From Rhodanobacter sp. T12-5 (GTDB lineage: Bacteria > Pseudomonadota > Gammaproteobacteria > Xanthomonadales > Rhodanobacteraceae), in the NCBI RefSeq assembly GCF_008329435.1, contig NZ_NPKN01000003.1, positions 248,001 to 312,000 on the forward strand: 64,000 bases of DNA, given 5' to 3'. The first letter of the stretch is position 1. Every line of letters begins with the position of its first letter. The notes beneath the pieces are model-generated. The model did no database searches. It worked only from the letters and a program-made list of their open reading frames with translations, and had not been told where the DNA came from. The position numbers and the translations under genes are program-made. This document shows positions 41,702 to 53,799 of the stretch, in pieces.

Positions 41702-44700
41702 ATGGCAGAGCTTGAGAATGCGCATGGAAGTCCCGCGGACGCGAATTCGGCGTCACTGGGCGAGTTTGGCCATTCCCTGCTGGAGGCCATGCCGTCGGCA
41801 GCCTGGGTGTGCGATGCCGACGGACTGATCGTGGCGTGCAACGCGGGCGCCAGGCAATGGTGGGGCGACGCCCTGCGCACGGGTTCGCGTGCGGAGCAGC
41901 TTTTGTGCCCCCTGCTGCCGAGTCGCTCCGACAGCGTGCAGGAGTCTTGCGCGGAAACCCCGCTGGCGCAGGTCCTGCGCAGCGGGCAGCCGATATGCGG
42001 AATCGAGGTCGGCATTGCCTTGGCGCCGGGCGGGCCACGCAGGGCTCGCGGCGCCATCTCGCCGCTGACGGACAGCACGGGTGCGCTGTGGGGCGTGCTC
42101 GGCAGCTTTCAGCCCGAGGAGTCGACGGATGATCTGGAGGATCTGTTCGAGAACGGCGCCGTGGGCATGCACTTCGTGGCTCCGGATGGAACGATATTGC
42201 GCGCCAACGAGGCCGAGCTGGATCTGCTTGGCTATCAACGGGACGAATACATCGGCCACCACATCGACGAATTCCACGCCGACCCGGAGGTGTTGTCGGA
42301 CATCATGCAGCGCCTTGCCGCAGGTCAATCGCTGGACAAATACCCGGCGCGGCTGATCGGACGGGACGGCTGTATCCGGCACGTGCAGATCAGTTCCAGC
42401 GGCCGTTTTCGCGAAGGCAACTTCGTGCATACCCGCTGCTTCACGGTGGACGTTACCGAACAGAAGCGCCTGGTCGAGGCCACCCAGGCGAGCGAACGGC
42501 TTGCGCACCAGTTGCTGCAGGCACTGCCGGCGGCGATCTATACCACCGACGCGAACGGCCGCATCACGTTCTACAACGAAGCGGCGGTTGAATTCTCCGG
42601 GCGGCGCCCGGCGCCGGGAGACGAGTGGGGCTCGGTCTGGAAGCTTTTTCATCTCGATGGCACGCCGCTTCCGCCTGACGAATGCCCGATAGCCATTGCC
42701 ATCCGCGAAGCGCGGCCGGTGCATGGCGAGGAGGTGCTCGCCGAGCGGCCGGATGGCAGTCGGATCGCCTTCGCGGCCTATCCGACACCGCTGTTCGACG
42801 ACGAGGGCGTCATGACCGGCGTGGTGAACATGCTGGTGGACGTCACCGAACGCAAGAAAATCGAACGCGCGTTGCAGAAGCTCAACACATCGCTGGAGCA
42901 GCGCATCGCCAAACGTACGCGCGTGGCTGAAACCGCGTTCATGGAACTGCACAGGAGCGAGCGAAACTTCGAGCTGCTGGTGGGCGCCATCGTCGACTAT
43001 GCGATCTACATGGTCGATCCGCAGGGCAACATCAGCAACTGGAATACCGGTGCCGAACGCCTCATGGGTTATCGCGCAGAAGAAATCGTTGGCAGGCATT
43101 TTTCCTGCTTCTACACGCCGGAAGATTGCGCACGCGGCATGCCGAACGAGGCGTTGCAGGCCGCACTTGCCGAAGGTCGCCATGACATGGAGGGCTGGCG
43201 CGTACGCAAGGACGGCAGCCGTTTCTGGGCCAGCGCGGTGACCGATCCGATCATCGATGACGGCGCGCTGATCGGCTTCGCCAAGATCACCCACGACATC
43301 ACCGAGCGGATGGAGAGCGGCGTGGCGCTGGTCGAGAGCGAGCGCCGCGCCCGCGGCGTGATCGACACCGCGCTGGACGGCTTCGTGCAACTGGACGAAG
43401 CCTGCCTGGTGGTCGAGTGGAACCCGCAAGCGCAGGCGATGTTCGGCTGGCCGCGCCGCGACGTACTGGGCCAGCCGCTGGAGGCGCTCATCATCGCTCC
43501 GGAGGATCGGTCGCGCTTTGCCGACAGTCTGCCTCCGCACACGCGCGACACATCCCGCGGCCGCAACAGGCAGATCGAGGCGATTACCCGTGACGGACGA
43601 AAGCTTCCGGTGGAGCTGAGCATCAGCACGCTGCCGTTGACGAGGGGGCACTGCTTCAACGTGTTCCTGCGGGATCTCAGCGAAAAGAACTCGATCGAGG
43701 CGCAACTGCGCCAGTCGCAGAAGATGGAGGCGGTCGGCCAGCTTACCGGTGGCCTCGCGCATGATTTCAACAACCTTCTGCAGGGCATCATGGGTTCGCT
43801 CGACCTGATCCAGCTGCGGATCGAGTCGGGTCGCACGACTGACCTGGACCGCTTCATCAACGGCGCGCTGACCTCGGCCAATCACGCCGCTGCGTTGACC
43901 CATCGCCTGCTGGCGTTCTCCCGTCGCCAACCGCTGGACCCGCACGCAGTGTCGGTCAACGCGCTGGTGGCTTCGATGCGTGACCTGATCAAGCGCACGA
44001 TGGGCGAGAAGGTCCAACTGGAATTCGAGCTGGACGGAAATCTGTGGTCCGCGCTGTGCGACCCGAACCAGCTGGAAAGCGCCGTGCTCAACCTCGCGAT
44101 CAACGCGCGCGACGCGATGCCCGGCGGCGGCCGGTTGATCATCCGCACCCGCAATATCGATCTCGATGAGGTCAGGGCGGCACCCAGGGGCATGGTCAGC
44201 GGGCCGTATGTCTGCATCGAGGTGGTCGATACCGGCATCGGCATGCCGGCGGATGTCATCGAGCGCGCCTTCGATCCGTTCTTCACCACCAAGCCGGCAG
44301 GGAAGGGTACGGGATTGGGCCTGTCGATGGTCTACGGTTTCGCGCGGCAGTCGAACGGCTATTGCGATATCCGCAGCACCCCTGGCGAGGGGACTACGGT
44401 CAGGCTCTATCTGCCACGGCACCAGGCGGTCGCTGGCACCGGCATCGAGCCGGTGGTCGCGCCGACACCCATGCCGACACCCGTGCCGACGGCGGCCCAC
44501 GGCGAGGTGGTGCTTGTGGTGGAGGACGAGGCGGTGGTGCGCGAAGTGGTCGTTGCGGTGCTGCAGCAGCTCGGTTACCGGGCACTGGAAGCCACCGACG
44601 GAAAGACGGGACTGAAAATGCTCCACTCGAGCGAGCCCATCGAGCTGGTTGTTTCGGACATCGGATTGCCGGACATCAACGGCCGCTTGCTGGCCGACGC

Positions 44701-44902
44701 GGTGCGCGAGGTGCGGCCGGGGCTGAAAATCCTGCTGATGACCGGCTATGCATCAGAGGCGGCCGTGGCCGGCGGGTTCCTTGCGCCGGGCATGGAGTTG
44801 ATCACCAAGCCCTTCACCGTGGAGGCGCTGGCAAAGCGCATGCGCGACATGATCGAGAATTCTGTCTCGACCACCCGGCAGGGGACGGAGGATCCTCGGT
44901 GA
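41702..44902 (+). CDS. Hybrid histidine kinase with five PAS domains and receiver
   Basis: This 1066-residue soluble sensor kinase has five PAS regions, recognised by [78 protein letters not shown] and [18 protein letters not shown]. The dimerisation helix carries His687 in [12 protein letters not shown]. An HATPase domain follows with [21 protein letters not shown] and [14 protein letters not shown] receiver with Asp986 in VVSDIGLP ends the protein. All catalytic boxes are present. No membrane segment is seen, so the signal is cytoplasmic. AGAGG lies 5 nt before ATG. Two stand-alone receivers are encoded convergent to it. Confidence 0.93.
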   Translation: MAELENAHGSPADANSASLGEFGHSLLEAMPSAAWVCDADGLIVACNAGARQWWGDALRTGSRAEQLLCPLLPSRSDSVQESCAETPLAQVLRSGQPICGIEVGIALAPGGPRRARGAISPLTDSTGALWGVLGSFQPEESTDDLEDLFENGAVGMHFVAPDGTILRANEAELDLLGYQRDEYIGHHIDEFHADPEVLSDIMQRLAAGQSLDKYPARLIGRDGCIRHVQISSSGRFREGNFVHTRCFTVDVTEQKRLVEATQASERLAHQLLQALPAAIYTTDANGRITFYNEAAVEFSGRRPAPGDEWGSVWKLFHLDGTPLPPDECPIAIAIREARPVHGEEVLAERPDGSRIAFAAYPTPLFDDEGVMTGVVNMLVDVTERKKIERALQKLNTSLEQRIAKRTRVAETAFMELHRSERNFELLVGAIVDYAIYMVDPQGNISNWNTGAERLMGYRAEEIVGRHFSCFYTPEDCARGMPNEALQAALAEGRHDMEGWRVRKDGSRFWASAVTDPIIDDGALIGFAKITHDITERMESGVALVESERRARGVIDTALDGFVQLDEACLVVEWNPQAQAMFGWPRRDVLGQPLEALIIAPEDRSRFADSLPPHTRDTSRGRNRQIEAITRDGRKLPVELSISTLPLTRGHCFNVFLRDLSEKNSIEAQLRQSQKMEAVGQLTGGLAHDFNNLLQGIMGSLDLIQLRIESGRTTDLDRFINGALTSANHAAALTHRLLAFSRRQPLDPHAVSVNALVASMRDLIKRTMGEKVQLEFELDGNLWSALCDPNQLESAVLNLAINARDAMPGGGRLIIRTRNIDLDEVRAAPRGMVSGPYVCIEVVDTGIGMPADVIERAFDPFFTTKPAGKGTGLGLSMVYGFARQSNGYCDIRSTPGEGTTVRLYLPRHQAVAGTGIEPVVAPTPMPTPVPTAAHGEVVLVVEDEAVVREVVVAVLQQLGYRALEATDGKTGLKMLHSSEPIELVVSDIGLPDINGRLLADAVREVRPGLKILLMTGYASEAAVAGGFLAPGMELITKPFTVEALAKRMRDMIENSVSTTRQGTEDPR

Positions 44903-45022
44903 CACGATGCCGGCGACGCAAGTAACGGAAAACGTTCGAGGCAAAGAGCCCTGCGGCAGCGAAACCTTGCGATCCTGGCGATTGCTGTCTGGGAGCCGGG
45001 GCATTGGAAATTCAAGCGACTT

Positions 45023-45415
45023 CTACCGACAAGGCTCCTCGCGCGGTACCGGAGCGTTCAGCAGCTCTCGCACTATCTGCCTGAGCGTCTTGAGGTCCAG
45101 CGGTTTCAGCACGGTGCGGACCTGCGGAAATTCCCGCGCGAGTTCGGCTTGATCACGGCCGGACATCACCACAAACGGAACGCCGCGCGCCAGCAAGGCG
45201 AGTACCACCGGCCTGCTGGTTTCGCCGCGCAATTCCATGTCGATCAATGCAGCGTCGAACTCGCTGGCCTCGATCTCGGCCAGGGCGTCGGGGAGGTTCA
45301 GGTTGACCAGTGCATTCACGCCCATGTCGCACAAGGCGTCTTCCACCACCATGGCTACGACCGGATCGTCCTCGACGACGAGTACACGACTTTTCCCTTT
45401 TCCCTGTGTCGACAT
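45023..45415 (-). CDS. Stand-alone response-regulator receiver 1
   Basis: This 130-residue CheY-like protein has acidic pocket VVEDDPVV, phospho-acceptor Asp59 in AALIDMELRG, a Ser in VVMSGRDQ and the conserved Lys in VLKPLD. No output domain is present, so it may be a phosphorelay shuttle or act by binding a partner. ATG 45415 is used; an ATG at 45430 adds 5 residues. It lies convergent with the hybrid kinase gene, 120 nt after it. Confidence 0.87.
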   Translation of the reverse strand: MSTQGKGKSRVLVVEDDPVVAMVVEDALCDMGVNALVNLNLPDALAEIEASEFDAALIDMELRGETSRPVVLALLARGVPFVVMSGRDQAELAREFPQVRTVLKPLDLKTLRQIVRELLNAPVPREEPCR

Positions 45416-45430
45416 ACAGATGCACCCCAT

Positions 45431-45752
45431 CCAGAGTCCGGTGGTTTCCGGGAAGTCTATGCTTTATGCGTAACAAAGAAGTGTCATCAGGTTGAAGCTG
45501 GACTTCGGCCGATGGTTTCGCCTCCCCCGATCCGCCCCCGCAGATCCTCCGTCGGCTCTGCGGGGCTGGCCATCGGCGAGCTCCAGCGGAGCCTGATCGC
45601 AGTGGCTGATGGTATGGACGACGAAGCCAGGCCAGCACGCTGGCCCGTCGAGGCATCGCCCGTTCTCCATTCTTCGAGCCGCGATCTTGCCAGGCGAGGC
45701 CGTTGGATAGCTTGCCGGCGAACGATGCCTTCGATGCCATGCGCTTGCGCAG
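45431..45752. other. Intergenic stretch, no convincing gene
   Basis: An open frame (45487-45756, minus) begins with GTG overlapping the stop of the second receiver gene. Its product, rich in Arg, Ser and Pro, has no fold-like pattern, so I do not call it. No terminator or clear promoter was recognised in this GC-rich stretch. Confidence 0.4.
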
Positions 45753-46172
45753 TCACCGAGCCCGGCGCCGGCGTTCTCGGGGATCCACACGCGCGCCACT
45801 GCAGTTATGGCGACGGTCGATCGCGCTGACGGCCGCCAGCAACGCCCGGCGGCCATAGGGCTTGGGCAGGAACACCGCATCAATGCCTTGCGCGGCAATC
45901 GCGCCCTCGAGATCGCCGGAAATCATGATGATCGGGATGTTCAGGCCTCGGCGTCGAATCTCCAGCGCCATCGTGACTCCGCTTCTGCCACGCCCCAGAC
46001 AAATATCGGCGACGATCAGGTCAATGCCGGGGGGGCAGTCTATTGCGGCGAGCGCCGTCGCGGCATCGTACGCCTCGATCACTTCATATCCTTGCGAGAG
46101 CAACAGAAGGCCTGTGATCTCGCGCGTGTCGGGATCGTCCTCCACCAGCAATATTCGGGTGTTGGCTGCCAT
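45753..46172 (-). CDS. Stand-alone response-regulator receiver 2
   Basis: This 139-residue receiver has LLVEDDPDT, phospho-acceptor Asp56 in LIVADICLG, MISGD as the switch Ser region and the Lys in FLPKPYG. The C-terminal 20 residues are strongly basic (DPRERRRRAR), a possible DNA- or RNA-contact tail. No output domain is present. It lies upstream of receiver 1 and in the same direction, about 340 nt apart. It may share the hybrid kinase as phosphate donor; this is inference from location. Confidence 0.87.
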   Translation of the reverse strand: MAANTRILLVEDDPDTREITGLLLLSQGYEVIEAYDAATALAAIDCPPGIDLIVADICLGRGRSGVTMALEIRRRGLNIPIIMISGDLEGAIAAQGIDAVFLPKPYGRRALLAAVSAIDRRHNCSGARVDPRERRRRAR

Positions 46173-46381
46173 GCGGATTGCCTTGTGCGTCCGTTCTCGT
46201 TGTTGTTACCTGCGCAGCGATCAATGGCCATGCAACAACTGCGGTCTCACTCTTGAAATTCGAAAACTTCACAAAGACCCCACTTGAGTCCTTGATTTAA
46301 CTGCAATTACGTGATGGCGTCGTGAAATGCACCGTTCTGCGTTTAGCTTTTTTCGTAGACGGAACCGACATGGGCTCTTAA

Positions 46382-46621
<240 letters not shown>

Positions 46622-46731
46622 ATGCCCGGCCGCGGGCGCCGACGGAAACCTTCCATGCGAATCCTGGCCGCCATCGCGAAAAATACAGCAAGCGTTTTAC
46701 AGCCCGGCGACGGCGGCCCTTTGACAACAGT

Positions 46732-46752
46732 CTTTTTCGCCTGACGAAAAAG
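46732..46752. terminator. AT-rich stem-loop downstream of the small hydrophilic gene
   Basis: CTTTTTCG (46732-46739) and CGAAAAAG (46745-46752) pair around a 5-nt loop, about 110 nt after the small protein gene. Its A/T arms could serve as a weak terminator on either strand. Confidence 0.35.
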
Positions 46753-46816
46753 GCCACCCGGTGAATGAAGTACCCGTTGCTACACGCAACGCTGTGCCTT
46801 TCATGGAGCCAGGACG

Positions 46817-46841
46817 AAAAAACCGGCCTCGTGGGCCGGTT
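46817..46841 (-). terminator. Rho-independent terminator of tRNA-Val
   Basis: On the minus strand AACCGGCC, a 5-nt loop and GGCCGGTT are followed by a T-run (six T, 46822-46817). The hairpin begins 13 nt after the tRNA 3' end, as expected for a tRNA terminator. Confidence 0.82.
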
Positions 46842-46853
46842 TCCTCGATCTAT

Positions 46854-46928
46854 TGGTGGGCGGTACAAGGATCGAACTTGTGACACCTGCCGTGTGAAGG
46901 CAGTGCTCTACCGCTGAGCTAACCGCCC
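46854..46928 (-). tRNA. tRNA-Val (CAC anticodon)
   Basis: The minus strand folds as a 75-nt tRNA. The acceptor stem is GGGCGGT with ACCGCCC. The D-arm contains TAGCTCAGCGGTAGAGC, the anticodon arm is CTGCC-TTCACAC-GGCAG with anticodon CAC, and the T-arm contains GTTCGATCC. CCA is encoded at 46856-46854. CAC reads the valine codon GTG, frequent in this GC-rich genome. A terminator follows at once. Confidence 0.97.
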
Positions 46929-47062
46929 GCCGGAAACGCGAGATTCTAGGGGGAGTCGCCGGGCGGGTCAATGGTTGTGCATGCCGAACGGCCCGTCGAA
47001 CGGTGGGAGCCGCGCGGAGGTTGCTAGACTCTGCGGCTTCCCATACGCCGATGTGCCCGACC

Positions 47063-47404
47063 ATGGATTTTTTCTCCACCCACTTTGCCCACATCCTGCA
47101 TGCGCTGCAGCAGTTCCATCTGACACCATGGAAGATGGTCGGTTATGCCGGCACGCTGATGTTCACCAGCCGCTGGTTCGTGCAGCTGTACTACACGCGC
47201 AAGTACAAGCGCGTGGTGATGCCGCTGTCGTTCTGGTGGCTGTCGGTGTTCGGAAGCATGCTTTTGCTGGCGTACTTCATCGTGGGCAAGAACGATTCGG
47301 TGGGCATTCTCTCGAACTTCTTTCCGGTATTCGTTTCGGTCTACAACCTGATCGTGCACCTGCGCCACCGCAAGAACAGCATTACCGGCGACGCCACGGT
47401 CTGA
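47063..47404 (+). CDS. LabN-domain membrane protein (lipid A biosynthesis N-terminal-like)
   Basis: This 113-residue protein has three membrane segments. It carries the LabN pattern: LTPWKMVGYAGTLMFTSRWF, then QLYYTRKYKRVVMPLSFWWLSVFGS. LabN is usually fused to, or adjacent to, lipid A or glycosyltransferase enzymes; the free-standing function is unknown. ATG 47063 is used, with ATG 47051 (4 residues more) possible; neither has a strong ribosome binding site. It is convergent with metH, 28 nt apart. Confidence 0.85.
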   Translation: MDFFSTHFAHILHALQQFHLTPWKMVGYAGTLMFTSRWFVQLYYTRKYKRVVMPLSFWWLSVFGSMLLLAYFIVGKNDSVGILSNFFPVFVSVYNLIVHLRHRKNSITGDATV

Positions 47405-47432
47405 CGGGTGCGCTCCTGCAGGTGATGCGCGG

Positions 47433-50123
<2,691 letters not shown>

Positions 50124-51218
50124 TTATGCGGCCTCCGCTTGGTCGGCGGAGGGCAATACACGCGGTGCGAAGTTGTGCACCGCTTCGGCGATCGCCCTGA
50201 TGTGCGCCGGCGTGGTGCCGCAGCAACCGCCGACCAGGTTCAGCAGGCCGTCGCGGGCGAAGCCGCCGATCACGCTGGCCATGTGTTCGGGGGTCTCGTC
50301 GTATTCGCCGAACGCGTTGGGCAGGCCCGCGTTCGGATGCGTGCTGACGTAGGTCTCGGCGAGGTTGGCCAGGGTTTGCACGTGCGGGCGCAGGTCCTCG
50401 GCGCCGAGCGCGCAGTTGAAGCCGACCGACAACGGCCGCGCGTGGCGCACCGAGTAGTAGAACGCTTCGGCCGTCTGGCCGGACAGGGTGCGCCCGGAAC
50501 GGTCGGTGATGGTGCCGGAGATCATCACCGGCATCCGTGCGCCGCGCCGATGGAACAGCTCGCTCAGCGCGAACAGCGCCGCCTTGGCGTTGAGGGTGTC
50601 GAAGATCGTCTCGACCATCAGTACGTCGGCGCCGCCCTCGATCAGGCCGTCGGCGGATTCGGAGTAATTTTCGGCCAGTTCCTCGAACGTGACGTTGCGG
50701 AAGCCCGGATCGTTGACGTCCGGCGACAGCGAAGCGGTGCGGCTGGTGGGGCCGAGCACGCCGATCACGAAGCGCGGCTTTTCCGGCGTTTTCGCGGTCA
50801 TCGCGTCGCAGGCGGCGCGGGCGAGACGAGCGCCGGCGAGGTTCAGCTCGTGCGCCAGATGCTGCAGCTTGTAATCGGACTGGCTGATGCGGGTGGAGTT
50901 GAAGGTGTTCGTTTCGATCAAGTCGGCGCCGGCTTCCAGGTAGGCATCGTGCACGCCGCGGATGATCTCCGGTTTGGTCAGCGACAGCAGGTCGTTGTTG
51001 CCCTTGAGGTCGCAGCCGCCGGGGTGGGCATGATTGTCGTGGACCTGCGCATGGCCATCGTGGCCATGCTCGAACCGCGCGCCGCGAAAGCCCTCTTCGT
51101 CCAGCTCATGCGCCTGCAGCATGGTGCCCATGCCGCCGTCGAGGATCAGGATGCGCTGACGCAGCGCCTGCTCCAGCAGGGCGACGCGATCGGGGTGGAG
51201 CCAGGGCAGGGTACTCAT
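50124..51218 (-). CDS. metH: Cobalamin-dependent methionine synthase, homocysteine-binding half
   Basis: This 364-residue homocysteine S-methyltransferase module has [30 protein letters not shown] and [11 protein letters not shown]; the last two supply the three zinc-binding Cys. It corresponds to the first domain of E. coli MetH. Residues about 50-68 form a His-rich insertion ([20 protein letters not shown]) with six His, before [12 protein letters not shown]. This part is usually short in the family. It follows the ArsR-type regulator gene by 43 nt and abuts the second half, consistent with one operon. Confidence 0.95.
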   Translation of the reverse strand: MSTLPWLHPDRVALLEQALRQRILILDGGMGTMLQAHELDEEGFRGARFEHGHDGHAQVHDNHAHPGGCDLKGNNDLLSLTKPEIIRGVHDAYLEAGADLIETNTFNSTRISQSDYKLQHLAHELNLAGARLARAACDAMTAKTPEKPRFVIGVLGPTSRTASLSPDVNDPGFRNVTFEELAENYSESADGLIEGGADVLMVETIFDTLNAKAALFALSELFHRRGARMPVMISGTITDRSGRTLSGQTAEAFYYSVRHARPLSVGFNCALGAEDLRPHVQTLANLAETYVSTHPNAGLPNAFGEYDETPEHMASVIGGFARDGLLNLVGGCCGTTPAHIRAIAEAVHNFAPRVLPSADQAEAA

Positions 51219-51261
51219 GGAGTGTTCTCGAATCGACGTGTATTTGCGTGAAGATCGGTGC

Positions 51262-52191
51262 TCATGCCGGCTTGCGTGCGAGCAGGCTGATCACCTCGAA
51301 ATGCGGTGCCTTGCGCTCGCGACTGAGGCGAGTGCAGCTGAGCACCTCCAGGCCGGCAGCTTGCGCGAAGCCACCAAGCTGCTCGCTGCGGAAGCCGAGG
51401 TTGCGATGGTCGAACGGCTCGACCACGGCGCGGTGATCGTGCTGGCCCAGCGTGACGGCAAGCAGGCGACCACCGGGACGCAGTAGCCGCGCCGCTTCGG
51501 CGACGGCTTTCGCGGGGTGTTCGGCATAGGTGAGGGCGTGCAGCATCAACACCAGGTCGAAACGCTGCTTGCCGAGATCCAGTGCATGCATGTCGCCCTG
51601 GCGCACTTGCACGTTGGCGAACGACTTGAGTCGCTTCGCCGCCGCTTCCACCACGCGTTCGCTCGAGTCGACGCAGACGATCGAATGCGCGTGGGGGGCG
51701 AGCAACTCGGCGGTGATGCCGTCGCCGGAAGCGATATCCAGCACGTCGCCGGTGCCGAGCAGTTGCAGCAGCGAGCGCGCCAGTGTTTCCCAGGTGCGAC
51801 CGGGCGAGTAATGGCGCTCCATGTCGCCGGCCACGGTATCGGCCCAGCCTTCCTCGCGAGCCCGATGGGCGAGCACGCCGGGCAAGCGGGCGGTATCTTC
51901 GTGCAGCAGCGCATCGTCGATGCTTTCGCGCAACGAAATGAGCAGGCTGTGGCGGGTTTCGTCGCCATCGTTGTTGGCGCGGTAATAGGCCGATACACCG
52001 GCGCGGCGGTCGCGCACCAGACCGGCTTCCTTCAGCTTTGCCAGGTGGGTGGACACGCGCGGCTGCGCCAGGTGCAGCACGGCTGCCAGTTCGGCCACCG
52101 TGAGTTCTTCATGTTCAAGCAGGGCCAGCAGGCGAACGCGGGTAGGGTCGGCCAATAGCCGGAGCACGCTGGAGGCAGTCGCCAGATCCAT
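51262..52191 (-). CDS. ArsR-type regulator fused to SAM-methyltransferase domain (SahR-like)
   Basis: This 309-residue protein has an N-terminal winged helix ([50 protein letters not shown]) and a class I methyltransferase-like domain ([19 protein letters not shown], then [16 protein letters not shown]). Fusions of this type next to metH are known in Proteobacteria as regulators of the methionine/SAM cycle (SahR), which respond to S-adenosylhomocysteine. A 24-bp near-palindrome overlaps the ribosome binding site of this gene, so it probably represses its own operon with metH. Whether the methyltransferase domain is catalytic or only binds a ligand is not known. Confidence 0.88.
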   Translation of the reverse strand: MDLATASSVLRLLADPTRVRLLALLEHEELTVAELAAVLHLAQPRVSTHLAKLKEAGLVRDRRAGVSAYYRANNDGDETRHSLLISLRESIDDALLHEDTARLPGVLAHRAREEGWADTVAGDMERHYSPGRTWETLARSLLQLLGTGDVLDIASGDGITAELLAPHAHSIVCVDSSERVVEAAAKRLKSFANVQVRQGDMHALDLGKQRFDLVLMLHALTYAEHPAKAVAEAARLLRPGGRLLAVTLGQHDHRAVVEPFDHRNLGFRSEQLGGFAQAAGLEVLSCTRLSRERKAPHFEVISLLARKPA

Positions 52192-52196
52192 CGAGC

Positions 52197-52220
52197 ATCC
52201 TTTTATCGCGATATAAAGAT
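52197..52220. promoter_or_regulatory. Putative SahR-like operator
   Basis: ATCC-TTTTAT-CGCG-ATATAAAGAT reads as a 24-bp inverted repeat symmetrical except at two position pairs. On the minus strand its AAAAGGAT end supplies the ribosome binding site, 5 nt before the regulator's ATG. The AT-rich palindrome stands out from the GC-rich surroundings. An ArsR-family dimer is the likely reader. Confidence 0.6.
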
Positions 52221-52267
52221 GTATAGGCTAGGCCGCGCTTGCGAAGGCGTCAAGCGCCGCGTGGCAA

Positions 52268-52346
52268 ACCTGCGGCTGCGACTTCGGCGGCGACGTTCTT
52301 GCCTGCCGTCACGCTGCACCATCGCAACCGAAGTCGCTCCCACAAG
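52268..52346. repeat. REP-like inverted pair (diverged)
   Basis: TGCGACTTCGGCGGCGACG (from 52277) and, reversed, GGGAGCGACTTCGGTTGCGA (52346-52320 region) are related units facing each other across about 22 nt. They resemble the pair at 27918-27998 with a different core. The pair lies between the regulator's divergent start and the acyl-CoA dehydrogenase gene. Confidence 0.55.
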
Positions 52347-52415
52347 GGTGAACGACTACAATGGGCGGCTCGCTTTTTCTTGATCAGCCGCTGCGCGCGG
52401 TGCCGGGAGTAGTGC

Positions 52416-53576
<1,161 letters not shown>

Positions 53577-53579
53577 GAC

Positions 53580-53798
53580 GCGAGGAGTGAGTGTGGAGGA
53601 GTGAGAAACGAGTAAAGGCCAGGGTAAAAGGACACAGCCTGTTTCCCGTCAGCCTCTACATCGGTTCCGACGGTGTTGGAAAGAAAAAGGCCCCGGCACA
53701 AGCAGGGGCCTTTTTCTTTCTCTCATCGAGTGCGCATTCTCATGCAGGGAGCGGAGTGGCTCTTGCTCGTTTCTCACTCCTCCACACTCACTCCTCGC
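53580..53798. repeat. 33-bp inverted repeat enclosing a terminator between convergent genes
   Basis: Positions 53580-53612 and 53766-53798 are perfect reverse complements over 33 bp (each contains GGAGTGAGTGTGGAGGAGTG or its complement). The left copy begins 3 nt after the acyl-CoA dehydrogenase stop; the right ends 1 nt before the RND stop on the other strand. A bidirectional terminator sits in the middle. No transposase or target-site duplication is seen. Confidence 0.85.
53680..53719. terminator. Bidirectional rho-independent terminator
   Basis: AAAGAAAAAGGCCCC (53680-53694) and GGGGCCTTTTTCTTT (53705-53719) pair perfectly over 15 bp around a 10-nt loop, giving a T-rich run on both strands. 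It serves the acyl-CoA dehydrogenase gene and the convergent RND gene. Confidence 0.9.
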
Positions 53799-53799
53799 T

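Noticed and set aside
45487..45756. Possible 89-residue gene starting GTG over the stop of receiver 2
   Set aside because: The overlap is suggestive, but composition (Arg/Ser/Pro/Ala) and absence of any motif or hydrophobic pattern do not support a protein.
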